A stretch of DNA of 64,000 bases from Halomonas ramblicola (GTDB taxonomy: Bacteria > Pseudomonadota > Gammaproteobacteria > Pseudomonadales > Halomonadaceae), in the NCBI RefSeq assembly GCF_030409215.1, contig NZ_JAUFPL010000016.1:54306-118305 (forward strand), given 5' to 3'. Below, in pieces: positions 52,807-63,743 of this stretch. The notes below the pieces were generated by a model that was not told where the DNA came from, made no database searches, and saw nothing but the letters and a program-made list of their open reading frames with translations. The position numbers and the translations under genes were made by a program. Within the stretch, counting starts at the first letter, position 1. Each line of letters opens with the position of its first letter.

Positions 52807-54186
52807 ATGCACCTTCATATCCTCGGTATCTGCGGCACCTTCATGGGCAGCCTGGCGCTGCTGGCCCGGGAGCTGGGCCATACCGTCAGCGGCTCGGATG
52901 CGGGGGTCTATCCGCCCATGAGCACCCAGCTCGAGGAGGCGGGCATCACCCTGTGCGAGGGCTATGCCGCCGCCAACCTGGCGTCGCGCCCCGACCTGGT
53001 GGTGATCGGCAACGCCCTGTCCCGCGGCAACCCCGAGGTGGAGGCGGTGCTCGACGCCGGCCTGGCCTACGTCTCCGGCCCCCAGTGGCTGGCCGAGCAC
53101 GTCCTGCCCGGGCGGCGGGTGATCGCCGTGGCCGGCACCCACGGCAAGACCACCACGGCGAGCCTCACCGCCTGGCTGCTCGAGTCGGCGGGGCTGGATC
53201 CCGGTTTCCTGATCGGCGGCGTGCCGCGTAACTTCGGCGTTTCGGCACGGTTGGGCGGCGCGGGGGCCCCCTTCGTGGTGGAGGCCGACGAGTACGACAC
53301 CGCCTTCTTCGACAAGCGCTCCAAGTTCGTCCACTATCGCCCCGAGATCGCCATCCTGGGCAACCTGGAGTTCGATCACGCCGACATCTTTCCCGACCTG
53401 GCCGCCATCGAACGGCAGTTCCACCACCTGGTGCGTACCGTGCCCGGCAAGGGGCGGTTGCTGGTGGCCGACGGCGAGCCGGCCCTCGAGCGGGTGCTCG
53501 ACATGGGCGCCTGGACCCCGGTGGTACATTTCGGCGACGCCGCCCACAGCGCCTGGCGCCTCGAGCTGGAGCGTGAAGACGCCTCGCGCTTCCGGGTGAT
53601 CCATCAGGAAGGCGAGGCGAACGAGGATGCGGTGGTCGACTGGCCGCTCACCGGCGCCTACAACGCCCGCAACGCCCTGGCCGCGCTGGCCGCCGCCCAT
53701 GCCTGCGGGGTCGATCCGGCGCGGGGCGCCGCGGCCCTGGCACGCTTCGCGACCCCGCGGCGGCGCCAGGAGCTGCGCGGTGAGGTGGCCGGCATCCAGG
53801 TGATCGACGACTTCGCCCACCATCCCACCGCCATCGCCGCCACCCTGGAGGGGCTCCGCGCCGCCACCACCCGCGGGCGGCTGCTGGCGGTGATCGAGCC
53901 GCGCTCCAACACCATGCGCCTGGGCACCCTGAGCGACCGCCTGGCGGCAAGTGTGGCCGCCGCCGACCAGGCCTATTGGTACCGGCCGGCGGAACTCGAC
54001 TGGTCGCTGGCTCCGGTCATCGAGGCGAGCCCGGTGCCGGCCCGCCTGGAGGAGGACCTGGACGCCCTGGTGGCGTCGCTGGTGGCCGAGGCGCGCCCCT
54101 ATGACCGCATCGTGGTGATGTCCAACGGTGGCTTCGGCGGCATCCACGAGAAGCTGCTGGCGGCCCTGGAGGCGGCCCATGACTGA
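52807..54186 (+). CDS. mpl: UDP-MurNAc:tripeptide ligase Mpl
   Basis: Mur ligase of 459 residues recycling the cell-wall tripeptide. [34 protein letters not shown] (ATP loop), [48 protein letters not shown]. Overlaps ubiX by 8 bases. Confidence 0.95.
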   Translation: MHLHILGICGTFMGSLALLARELGHTVSGSDAGVYPPMSTQLEEAGITLCEGYAAANLASRPDLVVIGNALSRGNPEVEAVLDAGLAYVSGPQWLAEHVLPGRRVIAVAGTHGKTTTASLTAWLLESAGLDPGFLIGGVPRNFGVSARLGGAGAPFVVEADEYDTAFFDKRSKFVHYRPEIAILGNLEFDHADIFPDLAAIERQFHHLVRTVPGKGRLLVADGEPALERVLDMGAWTPVVHFGDAAHSAWRLELEREDASRFRVIHQEGEANEDAVVDWPLTGAYNARNALAALAAAHACGVDPARGAAALARFATPRRRQELRGEVAGIQVIDDFAHHPTAIAATLEGLRAATTRGRLLAVIEPRSNTMRLGTLSDRLAASVAAADQAYWYRPAELDWSLAPVIEASPVPARLEEDLDALVASLVAEARPYDRIVVMSNGGFGGIHEKLLAALEAAHD

Positions 54187-54886
54187 GGCGAGTGTCGGTC
54201 CGATGGAAGAGAGCGCCTTCGCTCCCCCGGTGACCGTGGCGTTGACCGGTGCCTCCGGGGCCCAGTACGGCCTGCGGCTGATCGAGGCCCTGGTGGCGGC
54301 GAACCATGAGGTGTGGGTGCTGATCTCCAAGGCGGCCCACCTGGTGATCGCCACCGAGACCGAGGCCGAACTGCCGGCGCGGCCGCAGCGTCTGGCCGAG
54401 GCGCTTGCCGAACGAAGCGGCGCTCGGCCCGGCCAGATCCGCTGCTTCGGCCGCGAGGACTGGATGGCCCCGGTGGCCTCGGGTTCCGGGGCCCCCTCCG
54501 CGATGGTGATCTGCCCGTGCTCCACCGGCACCCTCTCGGCGGTGGCCACCGGGGCCAGCAACAACCTCATCGAACGTGCCGCCGACGTGGCCCTCAAGGA
54601 GCGTCGCCGACTGATCCTGGTGCCCCGTGAGACCCCCCTCTCGGCGATCCACCTCGAGCACATGCTCGCCCTGACCCGCATGGGCGCGGTGATGCTGCCC
54701 GCGGCGCCGGGCTTCTACCACCAGCCGCAGCGCATCGAGGATCTGGTCGACTTCATCGTGGCGCGCATCCTCAACCAGCTGGGCATCGAGCATCGACTGG
54801 TGCCGCGCTGGGGAGAAACAGCACCCAGCGGCAAGGCGCCAGGGGAAAGGGCAGGCAGTAAACAAGGCGTAAAGGGCGAGGAGTAG
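54179..54886 (+). CDS. ubiX: Flavin prenyltransferase UbiX
   Basis: Makes prenyl-FMN, cofactor of UbiD-type decarboxylases. 235 residues: [39 protein letters not shown], and RKxx-type ending [21 protein letters not shown]. Translationally coupled to mpl; the ATG at 54203 is an alternative start. About 20 extra C-terminal residues are low-complexity. Confidence 0.93.
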   Translation: MTEASVGPMEESAFAPPVTVALTGASGAQYGLRLIEALVAANHEVWVLISKAAHLVIATETEAELPARPQRLAEALAERSGARPGQIRCFGREDWMAPVASGSGAPSAMVICPCSTGTLSAVATGASNNLIERAADVALKERRRLILVPRETPLSAIHLEHMLALTRMGAVMLPAAPGFYHQPQRIEDLVDFIVARILNQLGIEHRLVPRWGETAPSGKAPGERAGSKQGVKGEE

Positions 54887-54922
54887 AGAGTAGCCCGTGT
54901 CTCAAACATGGAGGTTCCCTCG

Positions 54923-55546
54923 ATGATCAGTCCCGCCCTGCTGTCGGTGTTCGTGCCGACCTTCTTCCTGGTCTCCCTGACTCCGGGCATGTGCATGACC
55001 CTGGCCATGGTGCTGGGCATGACCCAGGGCGTACGGCGCAGCCTGTGGATGATGGCCGGTGAGCTGGTCGGGGTGGGGTTGGTGGCGGCCGCCGCCGGGG
55101 CCGGGGTGGCCGCCCTGATGCTGCGCCAGCCGGAGCTGTTCGCGCTGTTCAAGTGGGTGGGTGGCGCCTACCTGGCCTACCTGGGGGTGATGATGTGGCG
55201 CTCCCGGGGGCGCATGGCCATCCCCGAGGAGGGGTTGGAAATGCCTCCCGCCGGCCGGGTTCAGCTGGCCGTGCAGGGCTTCGTCACCGCGGTGGCCAAT
55301 CCCAAGGGCTGGGCCTTCTTCGTGGCCCTGCTGCCGCCCTTCCTGGACGGCACGCGCCCCCTGGCGGGTCAGCTCGTCGCCTTGATCCTGGTGATCCTGT
55401 CCATCGAGCTCGTCTGCCTGCTGCTCTACGCCACCGGCGGCAGCCGGCTGCGTCGCCTGCTGGGCAAGGGCGGCAGCGTGCGCCTGCTCAACCGTATCGC
55501 CGGCACCCTGATGATCGGCGTCGGGCTGTGGTTGGCGCTGGGCTAG
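54923..55546 (+). CDS. LysE/RhtB-family amino acid exporter
   Basis: Membrane protein of 207 residues with six hydrophobic helices. SLTPGMCMTLAMVLGMTQGV near residue 20 and FVTAVANPKGWAFFVALLPP near 115 are family signatures. Exports an amino acid or related compound; which one cannot be told. The ATG at 54923 has GGAGG eight bases upstream, better than 54908. Confidence 0.88.
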   Translation: MISPALLSVFVPTFFLVSLTPGMCMTLAMVLGMTQGVRRSLWMMAGELVGVGLVAAAAGAGVAALMLRQPELFALFKWVGGAYLAYLGVMMWRSRGRMAIPEEGLEMPPAGRVQLAVQGFVTAVANPKGWAFFVALLPPFLDGTRPLAGQLVALILVILSIELVCLLLYATGGSRLRRLLGKGGSVRLLNRIAGTLMIGVGLWLALG

Positions 55547-56946
55547 ACGGGCGGCAGCCAGGCGACACGTGTCGCCACCAGGGCCAGCGAAGCCAGTCCC
55601 AGCCAGGGCCAGGGGCAGGGCGCCAGGGAGGCGCGATCCTTCTGCTGCCAGGCGAGCAGCACCAGGGCGCACACCACCAGCCCCAGCAGGGCGCCACCGA
55701 CCAGATCGCTGAACCAGTGGACGCCGAGGGTCAGCCGCGACAGGGCCATCAGGGTGGCGGCCAGGATGGCCAGCCAGAAGACCCAGTGGCGATGGCCGGG
55801 AGAGAGCTCGCGGGCGGTGAAGGCGGCCGCCAGGCCGAACACGACCACCGCGGTGGAGGTGTGGGCACTGGGATAGGCGAGCGAGTCCGCCAGGTAGGCC
55901 GGTGTATCGGGACGCGGGCGGCCGAACAGCGCCTTGCCCAGGGTGTTGAGCAGCGCGATGCCGCCCAGGCCGGCGCCCAGGTGGAAGAGGGCGTCGTGCC
56001 GTTGCCGCCACAGCAGCCAGGCCGCCCAGGGCAGGCTCAGGGCCAGCACGCCGAGCAGGTCGCCGGCGCGGGCCAGGGCCTGGCCCAAGGCGTCCAGCCC
56101 GGGGAACGACCAGGCGGCGAGGAGTGTGTGGACCTGCCGGTCGAGGCGCAGGGGACCCTCGGCGCCGTGCTGCATCACCAGCAGCGTCCAGCCCGACAGG
56201 CCGCCCAGGGAGAGGATCAGCAGCAGCAGGCTGGCCAGGGGCACCTCGCCGTTGCCGCTCTGGCGCAGCCAGGCGTTGCGCAGCAGCGGGTGGCGCCGGG
56301 CCAGGCCGGCCATCTGCCGATAGACGCGCCCGCCGCGGCCGACGTGGTGACGCAGCCAGGAGAAGGTCACCGCCAGGGCCAGCAGGCCCATCACCAGCAT
56401 GGCGAGGAGCTGCTGCAGCTCGGGCGGTACGTCCAGCAGCTGCTGCCAGGTGCGTCCCAGCAGGTAGCCGGGCAGGACGTAGGCCGGGGCCCACAGGGCG
56501 GCGGAGGCCAGATTGGCCCAGGTGAAGTCGCGGGGCGACATGCGCAGCATGCCGGCGATGAGCGGCACGATGGGGCGTACCGGGCCGACGAAGCGTCCCA
56601 GGAACACCGACAGCGTCCCGTAGCGCTGGAAGAAGCGGGCACCGCGGGCCAGCCACTCAGGGTGGCGCGACAGCGGCCAGCGCCGGGTGACCCGCTCGTG
56701 CTGGGTATAGCCGAGCAGGAAGCTGGCACCGTCGCCGATCACCGCGCCGGCGAAGGCCGCTATCAGGGTCGCCGGCAGGGCCAGCTCCTGATGGCCGGCC
56801 ATGGAGGCCGCGACGGTGATCAGCAGCACGCCCGGTACCAGCACGCCCACCAGGGCCAGTGACTCGACCAGCGAAATGGCCGCGATGATCAGCAGCAGCA
56901 GGCCGGGCGAGGGCGTCAACTGGTAGAGGGCATCGGCGAGGTTCAC
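55543..56946 (-). CDS. DedA-PAP2 fusion membrane protein
   Basis: 467 residues. The N-terminal half is a DedA/SNARE-associated domain (ESLALVGVLVPGVLLI, then GRFVGPVRPIVPLIAGML), the family of undecaprenyl-phosphate and lipid translocases. The C-terminal half is a PAP2 phosphatase: KALFGRPRP, YPSAHTS (PSGH-type with Ala), SRLTLGVHWFSD. Together they suit dephosphorylation and recycling of a lipid carrier. Starts at GTG and overlaps the converging LysE gene by 4 bases. Confidence 0.88.
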   Translation of the reverse strand: MNLADALYQLTPSPGLLLLIIAAISLVESLALVGVLVPGVLLITVAASMAGHQELALPATLIAAFAGAVIGDGASFLLGYTQHERVTRRWPLSRHPEWLARGARFFQRYGTLSVFLGRFVGPVRPIVPLIAGMLRMSPRDFTWANLASAALWAPAYVLPGYLLGRTWQQLLDVPPELQQLLAMLVMGLLALAVTFSWLRHHVGRGGRVYRQMAGLARRHPLLRNAWLRQSGNGEVPLASLLLLILSLGGLSGWTLLVMQHGAEGPLRLDRQVHTLLAAWSFPGLDALGQALARAGDLLGVLALSLPWAAWLLWRQRHDALFHLGAGLGGIALLNTLGKALFGRPRPDTPAYLADSLAYPSAHTSTAVVVFGLAAAFTARELSPGHRHWVFWLAILAATLMALSRLTLGVHWFSDLVGGALLGLVVCALVLLAWQQKDRASLAPCPWPWLGLASLALVATRVAWLPPV

Positions 56947-56970
56947 GGGGTGCTCCTGGACCGGTTGGCG

Positions 56971-57891
56971 TCAGGCATCGACGAGGCGTCGCGAGATGGC
57001 GTCGAGGCGCTGCAGCAGGTGGGCGAAGGTCTCCCTGGGCTGTTCGTGGCAGACCGACGTGCGCACTTCCAACTGGCCGATGTCCAGCAGGACATTTTGC
57101 TGCAGGCCCTCCTCGATGCGCTGGCGCACCAGCAGGGCACCGCTTTCGGTGGTGACCGGCAGCACCAGCCAGAAGTCGGCGTCACCGCTGCGTCCCAGGA
57201 TGTCATGGTCGCGGCTGTACCTGAGCACCACCTCGCAGAAGTTGTCGAGCAGGGTCTGCCGGGTGGCAGGACCGAACTGCTCGCCGGCCATCTCCAACTG
57301 GGGGAGGTGGAAGACCAGTATCGCCAGCCGCTGATTCAGCAGTTCAGCGCGCTCGTGCTCGCTGTGCAGTCGGTCGATGAGAGGCTGGCGCTTCATGGCT
57401 GCGCACTCCTCGTCCCGGGGGTCGGTAGCCTGCAGCAGGGCGCGGTGGTGGCGCAGCTCCCAGGGTGCCAGGCTGGCGGCCGCCACCAGGGCCAGGTAGG
57501 CCAGCACCAGGTCGGCATCGATATGGTTGTCGGCCAGCAGCAGCCAGATCGGGGTCAGGGTCAGGTTGAGCAGCGTCGCCGGCCCCAGCGGCAGCAACAG
57601 CAGCGTCAGTACCGGTGGCAGCCCCAGCCATAGCGGCGACAGGCTGGCCTCGCCGGGCAGTGCCACGGCGACCAGCAGGTAGCCGCAGATCAGGGCGAGA
57701 TAGGCCGAGAGGCGTGCGGTCTCCTGCTGCCCCAGCCGCATCAGCGCAGCGGTGAGCAGCAGCGGGGCCAGCAGGGCAGGCATCAGGATCCGCGCATAGT
57801 CGCCGATCAGGTAGAGCCACAGCGCTTGCCCCAGCAGCAGCAGGGCCGCCAGGGTGTAGAGCGCCGCATGCAGTCGGGGGTGGTCAGTCAT
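56971..57891 (-). CDS. Membrane protein with degenerate GGDEF-like domain, 1
   Basis: 306 residues. Five or six hydrophobic segments (residues 10-160), then a cytoplasmic domain. It resembles a GGDEF fold: ERAELLNQRLAILVFHLPQL, then DHDILGRSGDADFWLVLPVT, where GGDEF reads GDADF, so diguanylate cyclase activity is unlikely. It overlaps the preceding gene of the same kind by 8 bases. Function unknown; a nucleotide-binding or partner-sensing role is possible. Confidence 0.72.
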   Translation of the reverse strand: MTDHPRLHAALYTLAALLLLGQALWLYLIGDYARILMPALLAPLLLTAALMRLGQQETARLSAYLALICGYLLVAVALPGEASLSPLWLGLPPVLTLLLLPLGPATLLNLTLTPIWLLLADNHIDADLVLAYLALVAAASLAPWELRHHRALLQATDPRDEECAAMKRQPLIDRLHSEHERAELLNQRLAILVFHLPQLEMAGEQFGPATRQTLLDNFCEVVLRYSRDHDILGRSGDADFWLVLPVTTESGALLVRQRIEEGLQQNVLLDIGQLEVRTSVCHEQPRETFAHLLQRLDAISRRLVDA

Positions 57892-58753
57892 CGGCAGGCC
57901 GCCTCGTGATCGTCACCGGTGCCGCCTGCCGATCCAGGGCAAGGCACTCATCGCCCAGGGAATCGATGTGCTCGAGGGGTACCGCCCGCAGCCGCTCGAC
58001 GGGCGTCAGGCGTTCGAGCAGCGCCTTGCGACGCTGCTCGGCCTGGTCGAGGTCGCGGCTCAGCAGTAGCGTCGCCAGGGTCCGGCCATCGAGGCGATAG
58101 CAGTGCTCGAAGCTGCGTGTCAGCTGGCAGAGGCGTTGGGCCACCGACCAGAAGTGGCGGCGCCGGGTACGAACCAGCAATAGTTCACAGTGGTTGCCGT
58201 CGCGCTGGGAGCGGCTGTACTCAAGGGGCAGGTCGGTGCCGAGCTGGATGCCCGTCCAGAGCCGCAGCCCAGGTACCAGGCTCACCCGGCGGCGGGCCTG
58301 TCCGTGCAGCGGCGCCAGGTGGTGCGAGCGGCTCAGGCCCAGCGACAGCAGCAGTGCCAGCACCAGGCCGGCGGTCAGCGCCTGCTCGGGTGGCAGCTGC
58401 CGGGCCACCCAACTCCAGGACATGCCCGCGAGCAGGACGTTCATGACCACCATCCAGGTCGGTTGGGGCAGCATGATCAGGGCCGCCCAGGCCCACAGCC
58501 AGAGCGGGTGGCGTTCCGGGGCGATCCACAGCAGGGCGGCCAGCAGCAGGCTGGGCAGTAGCTGCCAGGGCACCAGGGCGGGGCGCCGGTGGCTGAACTC
58601 CACCAGCAGCGCAGTGATGCCCAGCCATCCGGCCGCCAGCCACAGTAGCAGGGCCTCCGAGACATCCTGTGCGGTGGGTGCCATCAGCGCCGGGAGCAGG
58701 GCAGCCAGTATCAGGTTCCCGCGCAACAGTCCGACTTTGTACTTGTTCTGCAT
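57884..58753 (-). CDS. Membrane protein with degenerate GGDEF-like domain, 2
   Basis: 289 residues with several N-terminal hydrophobic segments (to about residue 150) and a cytoplasmic domain similar in layout to its neighbour: [20 protein letters not shown] and [20 protein letters not shown], where the GGDEF position reads LDGRT. First of a two-gene minus-strand unit divergent from proA. No catalytic residues for c-di-GMP synthesis are retained. Confidence 0.68.
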   Translation of the reverse strand: MQNKYKVGLLRGNLILAALLPALMAPTAQDVSEALLLWLAAGWLGITALLVEFSHRRPALVPWQLLPSLLLAALLWIAPERHPLWLWAWAALIMLPQPTWMVVMNVLLAGMSWSWVARQLPPEQALTAGLVLALLLSLGLSRSHHLAPLHGQARRRVSLVPGLRLWTGIQLGTDLPLEYSRSQRDGNHCELLLVRTRRRHFWSVAQRLCQLTRSFEHCYRLDGRTLATLLLSRDLDQAEQRRKALLERLTPVERLRAVPLEHIDSLGDECLALDRQAAPVTITRRPADD

Positions 58754-58801
58754 GGTGGCTTACTATGACTCCTTCCCGAATCGCTCGTCCGACCGCGCCA
58801 G

Positions 58802-58807
58802 TATACT
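58802..58807 (+). promoter_or_regulatory. Putative -10 element of proA
   Basis: TATACT lies 48 bases before the proA ATG in the divergent spacer. No convincing -35 is visible. Confidence 0.35.
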
Positions 58808-58854
58808 CCCGCGGCCGGCCGTCTTGGCCACGTCTACAGGAGACACCCTTCGGC

Positions 58855-60165
58855 ATGACAGCTCAAGTCACCCGCGACGGCGCCGCCTCGGTCGGCGCCG
58901 ACGAGATCCGCGACATCGAGACCTACATGACCGGGCTGGGCCAGGCGGCCCGGGCTGCCGCCGCCATCATGCGACGTACCTCGACCGCCGCCAAGAACGC
59001 CGCCCTGCTGGCCATGGCCGAGCGGTTGCAGGGCGCGCGGGCGGAGGTGCTGGCCGCCAATGCCCGCGACCTGGAACGCGGTCGCGAGGGCGGGCTCGAC
59101 GCGGCGTTGCTCGATCGCCTGGCCCTGGACGACGCCCGCCTGGACGCCATGCTCGAGGGCCTGCGCCAGGTGGCGGCCCTGCCGGATCCGGTGGGCGAGA
59201 TCGACGGGTTGCGCGCCCGGCCCAGCGGCATCCAGGTGGGCCAGATGCGGGTGCCCCTGGGGGTGATCGGCATCATCTACGAATCGCGCCCCAACGTCAC
59301 CCTTGAGGCGGCCAGCCTGTGCCTGAAGTCGAGCAATGCAGCGATCCTGCGCGGCGGCTCGGAGGCGCGGGAGTCCAATGCGGCGATCGCCGACTGCATT
59401 CGTGCCGGCCTGGCCGACGCGGGCCTTCCGGAGGCCGCGGTGCAGGTAATGGCCACCACCGATCGGGCCGCCGTGGGGCGGCTGATCGCCATGCCGGAAT
59501 ACGTCGACGTGATCATCCCGCGCGGGGGCAAGTCGCTGATCGAGCGCATCTCCCGCGAGGCGCGGGTGCCGGTGATCAAGCATCTCGACGGCGTCTGCCA
59601 CGTCTACCTGGACGCCACCGCGGACCTGGAGAAGGCCTTCGCCATCGCATTGAATGCCAAGACTCACCGCTACGGCACCTGCAATACCATGGAGACCCTG
59701 CTGGTCGATGCCCCGCTGGCCGAGGCGCTGTTGCCCCGGCTGGCGGCGGCCTATGCCGAGAAGGGCGTCGAGCTGCGCGGCTGCGAGCGCACCCGGGCGA
59801 TCCTGGCCGAGGCGGCCGAGGCCTCCGAGGAGGACTGGCACGCCGAGTACCTGGCCCCGGTGCTGGCGATCCGCGTGGTGGACGGCATCGACACGGCCAT
59901 CGACCACATCGAGCGCTACGGTTCCCACCACACCGATGCCATCGTCACCGAGTCCTGGACCCTGGCGCGGCGCTTCATGGCCGAGGTGGACTCCAGCTCG
60001 GTGATGGTCAATGCCTCCACCCGCTTCGCCGACGGCTTCGAGTATGGCCTGGGGGCCGAGATCGGCATCTCCACCGACAAGCTCCACGCCCGCGGTCCGG
60101 TGGGCCTCGAGGGCCTGACCACCCGCAAGTACGTGGTGCTGGGCGATGGCCAGGTGCGCCAGTGA
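58855..60165 (+). CDS. proA: Gamma-glutamyl phosphate reductase ProA
   Basis: 436 residues, NADPH enzyme of proline synthesis. [61 protein letters not shown], catalytic Cys in [15 protein letters not shown], and [20 protein letters not shown]. Stop overlaps the GTG start of nadD. AGGAG is 12 bases upstream. Confidence 0.96.
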   Translation: MTAQVTRDGAASVGADEIRDIETYMTGLGQAARAAAAIMRRTSTAAKNAALLAMAERLQGARAEVLAANARDLERGREGGLDAALLDRLALDDARLDAMLEGLRQVAALPDPVGEIDGLRARPSGIQVGQMRVPLGVIGIIYESRPNVTLEAASLCLKSSNAAILRGGSEARESNAAIADCIRAGLADAGLPEAAVQVMATTDRAAVGRLIAMPEYVDVIIPRGGKSLIERISREARVPVIKHLDGVCHVYLDATADLEKAFAIALNAKTHRYGTCNTMETLLVDAPLAEALLPRLAAAYAEKGVELRGCERTRAILAEAAEASEEDWHAEYLAPVLAIRVVDGIDTAIDHIERYGSHHTDAIVTESWTLARRFMAEVDSSSVMVNASTRFADGFEYGLGAEIGISTDKLHARGPVGLEGLTTRKYVVLGDGQVRQ

Positions 60166-60848
60166 CCCAGACGGGCCTGCGGGGGACGCGGCATGGCGGT
60201 GAGCGCCCGCCGCATATCGCCATGTTCGGCGGCACCTTCGACCCGGTGCATCTCGGTCACCTGCGCAGTGCCGTGGAGCTCCACGAGGCGTTGGGGCTGG
60301 ACCGGGTGCACTTGATGCCCGCCAAGGCGCCGCCGCTGCGCGGCGCGCCGCGGGTGACGGGGGAGCAGCGCCTGGCGCTGCTGCGTCTGGGCATCGGCGA
60401 CACCCCGGGCCTGGTGGCCGACGACCGCGAGCTGGCCCGCGAGGGGCCCTCCTACAGCGCCGACACCCTGGCCTCGCTGCGTGCCGAGTTCGGCGCCGGT
60501 GCGCGGCTGGTGATGGCGCTCGGCCATGACGCCTTCCTGCGCCTGGCCGACTGGCATGCCCCCGAGCGTCTCTTCGCGCTGGCCCACCTGGTGGTGGTCG
60601 ACCGACCCGACCACGCGGCGCCCCTGGCGGCTCCCCTGGCACGCTTGATCGAGGGGCGCGAGGTGGCCGACGTTGCTTCGCTGATGGCCCGTCCGGCCGG
60701 GGGGCTGCTGCGCCTGCGGCTTCCCTCGCGCATGGCCATCTCGGCCACCGAGGTGCGACGCCGCCTCGAGGAGGGCAGGAGCGTGCGCTACCTGCTGCCC
60801 GAGGCGGTGGAGCGTCATATCCTGACCCATGGCCTCTACCGTCGCTGA
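60162..60848 (+). CDS. nadD: Nicotinate-nucleotide adenylyltransferase NadD
   Basis: 228 residues, forming deamido-[18 protein letters not shown] is the nucleotidyltransferase motif and [17 protein letters not shown] the second (ISxTxxR). The GTG at 60162 (GTGA overlap with proA) is taken as start because an ATG at 60222 would cut off the first beta strand. Confidence 0.93.
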   Translation: MTQTGLRGTRHGGERPPHIAMFGGTFDPVHLGHLRSAVELHEALGLDRVHLMPAKAPPLRGAPRVTGEQRLALLRLGIGDTPGLVADDRELAREGPSYSADTLASLRAEFGAGARLVMALGHDAFLRLADWHAPERLFALAHLVVVDRPDHAAPLAAPLARLIEGREVADVASLMARPAGGLLRLRLPSRMAISATEVRRRLEEGRSVRYLLPEAVERHILTHGLYRR

Positions 60849-60978
60849 CGTCGATCGGGGCTCAGCCCCGAGCGGTGTCGCCATCCGCAATAGCCTGACA
60901 GGGACGGGAACGGACGCTGCCAGCGCAGGGTCAACCCGGTACAATGGCCATCAACGAAGGGCTGATGACGAAGAACCT

Positions 60979-61341
60979 ATGCATATCGACGCACTCAAGA
61001 CTCTAGCGCTGGACGCGCTGGAGGAACTCAAGGCCCGGGACATCGTCCAGCTGGACGTCTCCCGGTTGACCAGCGTGACCGACCTGATGGTGATTGCCAG
61101 CGGTACCTCGTCGCGGCACGTGGCGGCGCTGGCCAGCAATCTGGTGCAGAAGGCCAAGGAGGAGGGCGTGCAGCCGCGTGGCGTCGAGGGCGAGAATGGT
61201 GCCGACTGGGTGTTGGTCGACCTGGGCGACCTGGTGGTGCATGTGATGATGCCCGAGACGCGCCAGCTCTACGACCTCGAGCGCCTGTGGGCCGACCTGC
61301 CCAGCGACCTGGAGCGCGAAAGCGAGCTGTCCGGCGCATGA
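60979..61341 (+). CDS. rsfS: Ribosomal silencing factor RsfS
   Basis: 120 residues; [57 protein letters not shown]. Blocks subunit joining by binding L14. Stop overlaps rlmH (ATGA). Confidence 0.96.
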   Translation: MHIDALKTLALDALEELKARDIVQLDVSRLTSVTDLMVIASGTSSRHVAALASNLVQKAKEEGVQPRGVEGENGADWVLVDLGDLVVHVMMPETRQLYDLERLWADLPSDLERESELSGA

Positions 61342-61805
61342 GGATCCGCCTGCTGGCGGTGGGGACCCGCATGCCGGCCTGGGTCACCGAGGGCGTCGAG
61401 GAGTACCGCAAGCGCCTGCCTCGCGACTTCGCCCTGGAGGTGGAGGAGATCGCCCCCGGGCAGCGTGGCAAGAACGCCGATGTGGGCCGTGCCGTCGCCC
61501 TGGAGGCCGAACGTCTCCAGGCGCGGCTGCGTGGCGACGAGCGAGTGGTGGCCCTGGAGGTGGGGGGCAAGGCCTGGAGCACCGAGCAACTGGCCGAGCA
61601 GGCCGAGACGTGGCGCCTGGACGGGCGCGACGTGGCGTTGCTGGTCGGTGGCCCCGATGGCCTGGCCCCCGACCTCTCCGCCCGGGCCGATCAGCGCTGG
61701 TCGCTGTCGCCGCTGACCCTGCCTCACCCGTTGGTGCGCATCCTGCTCGCCGAGCAGCTCTATCGCGCCTGGACCCTGCTGGTCGGCCATCCCTACCACC
61801 GTTGA
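61338..61805 (+). CDS. rlmH: 23S rRNA m3Psi1915 methyltransferase RlmH
   Basis: 155 residues of the SPOUT fold. [42 protein letters not shown], and C-terminal [20 protein letters not shown] with GHPYHR. Coupled to rsfS. Confidence 0.96.
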   Translation: MRIRLLAVGTRMPAWVTEGVEEYRKRLPRDFALEVEEIAPGQRGKNADVGRAVALEAERLQARLRGDERVVALEVGGKAWSTEQLAEQAETWRLDGRDVALLVGGPDGLAPDLSARADQRWSLSPLTLPHPLVRILLAEQLYRAWTLLVGHPYHR

Positions 61806-61832
61806 GCCGCCATTCGCCTGACCGGGACCCCC

Positions 61833-63740
61833 ATGCGCAACCCACGCCACAACCTCAAGAGCCCCGAGCAGGAGCTGCGGATCTTCCGGGTGCGTGCCCT
61901 GCTGGCCGCGGTGATCGTGTTCGCCCTCACCGGCCTGCTGATGGGCCGCCTCGCCTACCTGCAGGTGGTCCAGCACGAGGTCTTCACCACCCGCTCGGAG
62001 AAGAACCGCGTGCGGGTCGAGCCACTGCCGCCCACCCGCGGGCTGATCTACGACCGCAACGGCGTGCTGCTGGCCGAGAATCGCCCTACCTACAACCTCA
62101 CCCTGGTGCGTGAGCGGGTCGAGGACCTGGATGCCACCCTGACGCGGCTGGTGGAGATCCTCGAACTGCCCGAGGAGGAGGCGGCGGCCTTCCGCGTGCG
62201 TTCCCGGCAGCGCCAGCGGCCCTTCCAGCCGGCCCTGCTGATGAGCGACCTGGACGAGGGGCAGATTGCCCGCCTGGCGGTCAACCGCCACCTGCTGCCC
62301 GGCGTCGAGGTGGAGGCCCAGCTGTTGCGCTACTATCCGGATGCCGAAGTGATGGCCCATGCCCTGGGCTACGTGGGCCGGATCAACGCCGAGGAGCTGG
62401 GGCGCCTGGACCCGGGGCGCTATGCCGGCACCCACTTCATCGGCAAGTCCGGCGTGGAACGCTTCTACGAGGAGGCGCTGCATGGCCAGGCGGGGCTGCG
62501 CAAGGTGGAGACCAACGCCCGCGGGCGCGTGCTGCGCGAACTGGGGCGCAACGATCCGGTGCCCGGCAAGGACCTGACCCTGACCCTGGACAAGGAGATG
62601 CAGGCGCTGGCCTATGAGCTGCTCGACGGGCGGCGCGGCTCCATCGTCGCCATCGCGCCCAGGACCGGCGAGATCCTGGCGATGGTCTCGGCCCCCGGCT
62701 TCGACAGCAACCAGTTCGTCACCGGCATCGACGTCGCCTCCTACCGGGGGCTGCAGGAGGACCTCGACCTGCCACTCTACAACCGCGCCATCCGTGGCCA
62801 CTATCCGCCGGGGTCGACCATCAAGCCCTTCCTGGCCCTGGCCGGCCTGGCCGAGGGGGTCATCACCCCCGGCGAGACCATCTACGACCCCGGCTACTTC
62901 CAGCTGCCCAACGACAGCCGGCGCTACCGCAACTGGCTGCGCTGGGGGCATGGCCGGGTCGACCTGGAGCGCTCGATCGCGGTATCCAACAACACCTACT
63001 ACTACAACCTGGCCCACGAGCTGGGCATCGACCGCCTGCACACGAACATGACGGCCTTCGGCTTCGGCACCCGGGTGGGCCACGACGTCTTCGGCGAGAG
63101 CGCCGCCCTGATGCCGTCCCGCGACTGGAAGCGCGAGCGCTACAACCAGCCCTGGTACCCCGGCGAGACCCTCTCGGTGGGCATCGGCCAGGGCTACTGG
63201 CAGGTCACCCCGCTGCAGCTCGCCACCGCCACGGCGGTGCTGGCCAACCGCGGCGACTGGGTCAGGCCACGCCTGGCCCGCCGCCTGGGCGAGGAGGAGG
63301 TGCCGGTGGCGTTGCCCGATACCCCGGAGGATATTCGCCTGGAGAACGAGGCCTGGTGGGATCGCGTGTTCTCGGGCATGGAGAAGGTGATATCCGGCAA
63401 CGAGGGCACGGCGCGCCGTACCGGGGTGGGACTCGAGTACCGCATGGGGGGCAAGTCGGGTACCGCCCAGGTGTTCTCCCTGGGCCAGGACCAGAAGTAC
63501 AACGCCGAGGAACTGGCCGAACGGCTGCGCGACCACGCCCTGTTCATGGCCTTCGCGCCGCTGGAGGACCCGCAGATCGCCGTGGCGGTGATCGTCGAGA
63601 ACGCCGGCGGTGGCAGCACCCATGCCGCCCATCTGGCCAGGGCGATGACCGATGCCTGGCTACTGGAAGAGGAGGAGCCCGACGTGGAGGAGTTGCGTGA
63701 GGCGATGGAGGAAGACGATGGCAGCGTGGCGGGGAACTGA
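61833..63740 (+). CDS. mrdA: Penicillin-binding protein 2
   Basis: 635 residues, elongasome transpeptidase. One membrane helix (about 24-46), dimerisation domain, catalytic S328-x-x-K in GSTIKPF, SNNTYYYN and K541-S-G-T in GKSGTAQ. Works with RodA, encoded next, in rod-shape peptidoglycan synthesis. Confidence 0.97.
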   Translation: MRNPRHNLKSPEQELRIFRVRALLAAVIVFALTGLLMGRLAYLQVVQHEVFTTRSEKNRVRVEPLPPTRGLIYDRNGVLLAENRPTYNLTLVRERVEDLDATLTRLVEILELPEEEAAAFRVRSRQRQRPFQPALLMSDLDEGQIARLAVNRHLLPGVEVEAQLLRYYPDAEVMAHALGYVGRINAEELGRLDPGRYAGTHFIGKSGVERFYEEALHGQAGLRKVETNARGRVLRELGRNDPVPGKDLTLTLDKEMQALAYELLDGRRGSIVAIAPRTGEILAMVSAPGFDSNQFVTGIDVASYRGLQEDLDLPLYNRAIRGHYPPGSTIKPFLALAGLAEGVITPGETIYDPGYFQLPNDSRRYRNWLRWGHGRVDLERSIAVSNNTYYYNLAHELGIDRLHTNMTAFGFGTRVGHDVFGESAALMPSRDWKRERYNQPWYPGETLSVGIGQGYWQVTPLQLATATAVLANRGDWVRPRLARRLGEEEVPVALPDTPEDIRLENEAWWDRVFSGMEKVISGNEGTARRTGVGLEYRMGGKSGTAQVFSLGQDQKYNAEELAERLRDHALFMAFAPLEDPQIAVAVIVENAGGGSTHAAHLARAMTDAWLLEEEEPDVEELREAMEEDDGSVAGN

Positions 63741-63743
63741 ACC

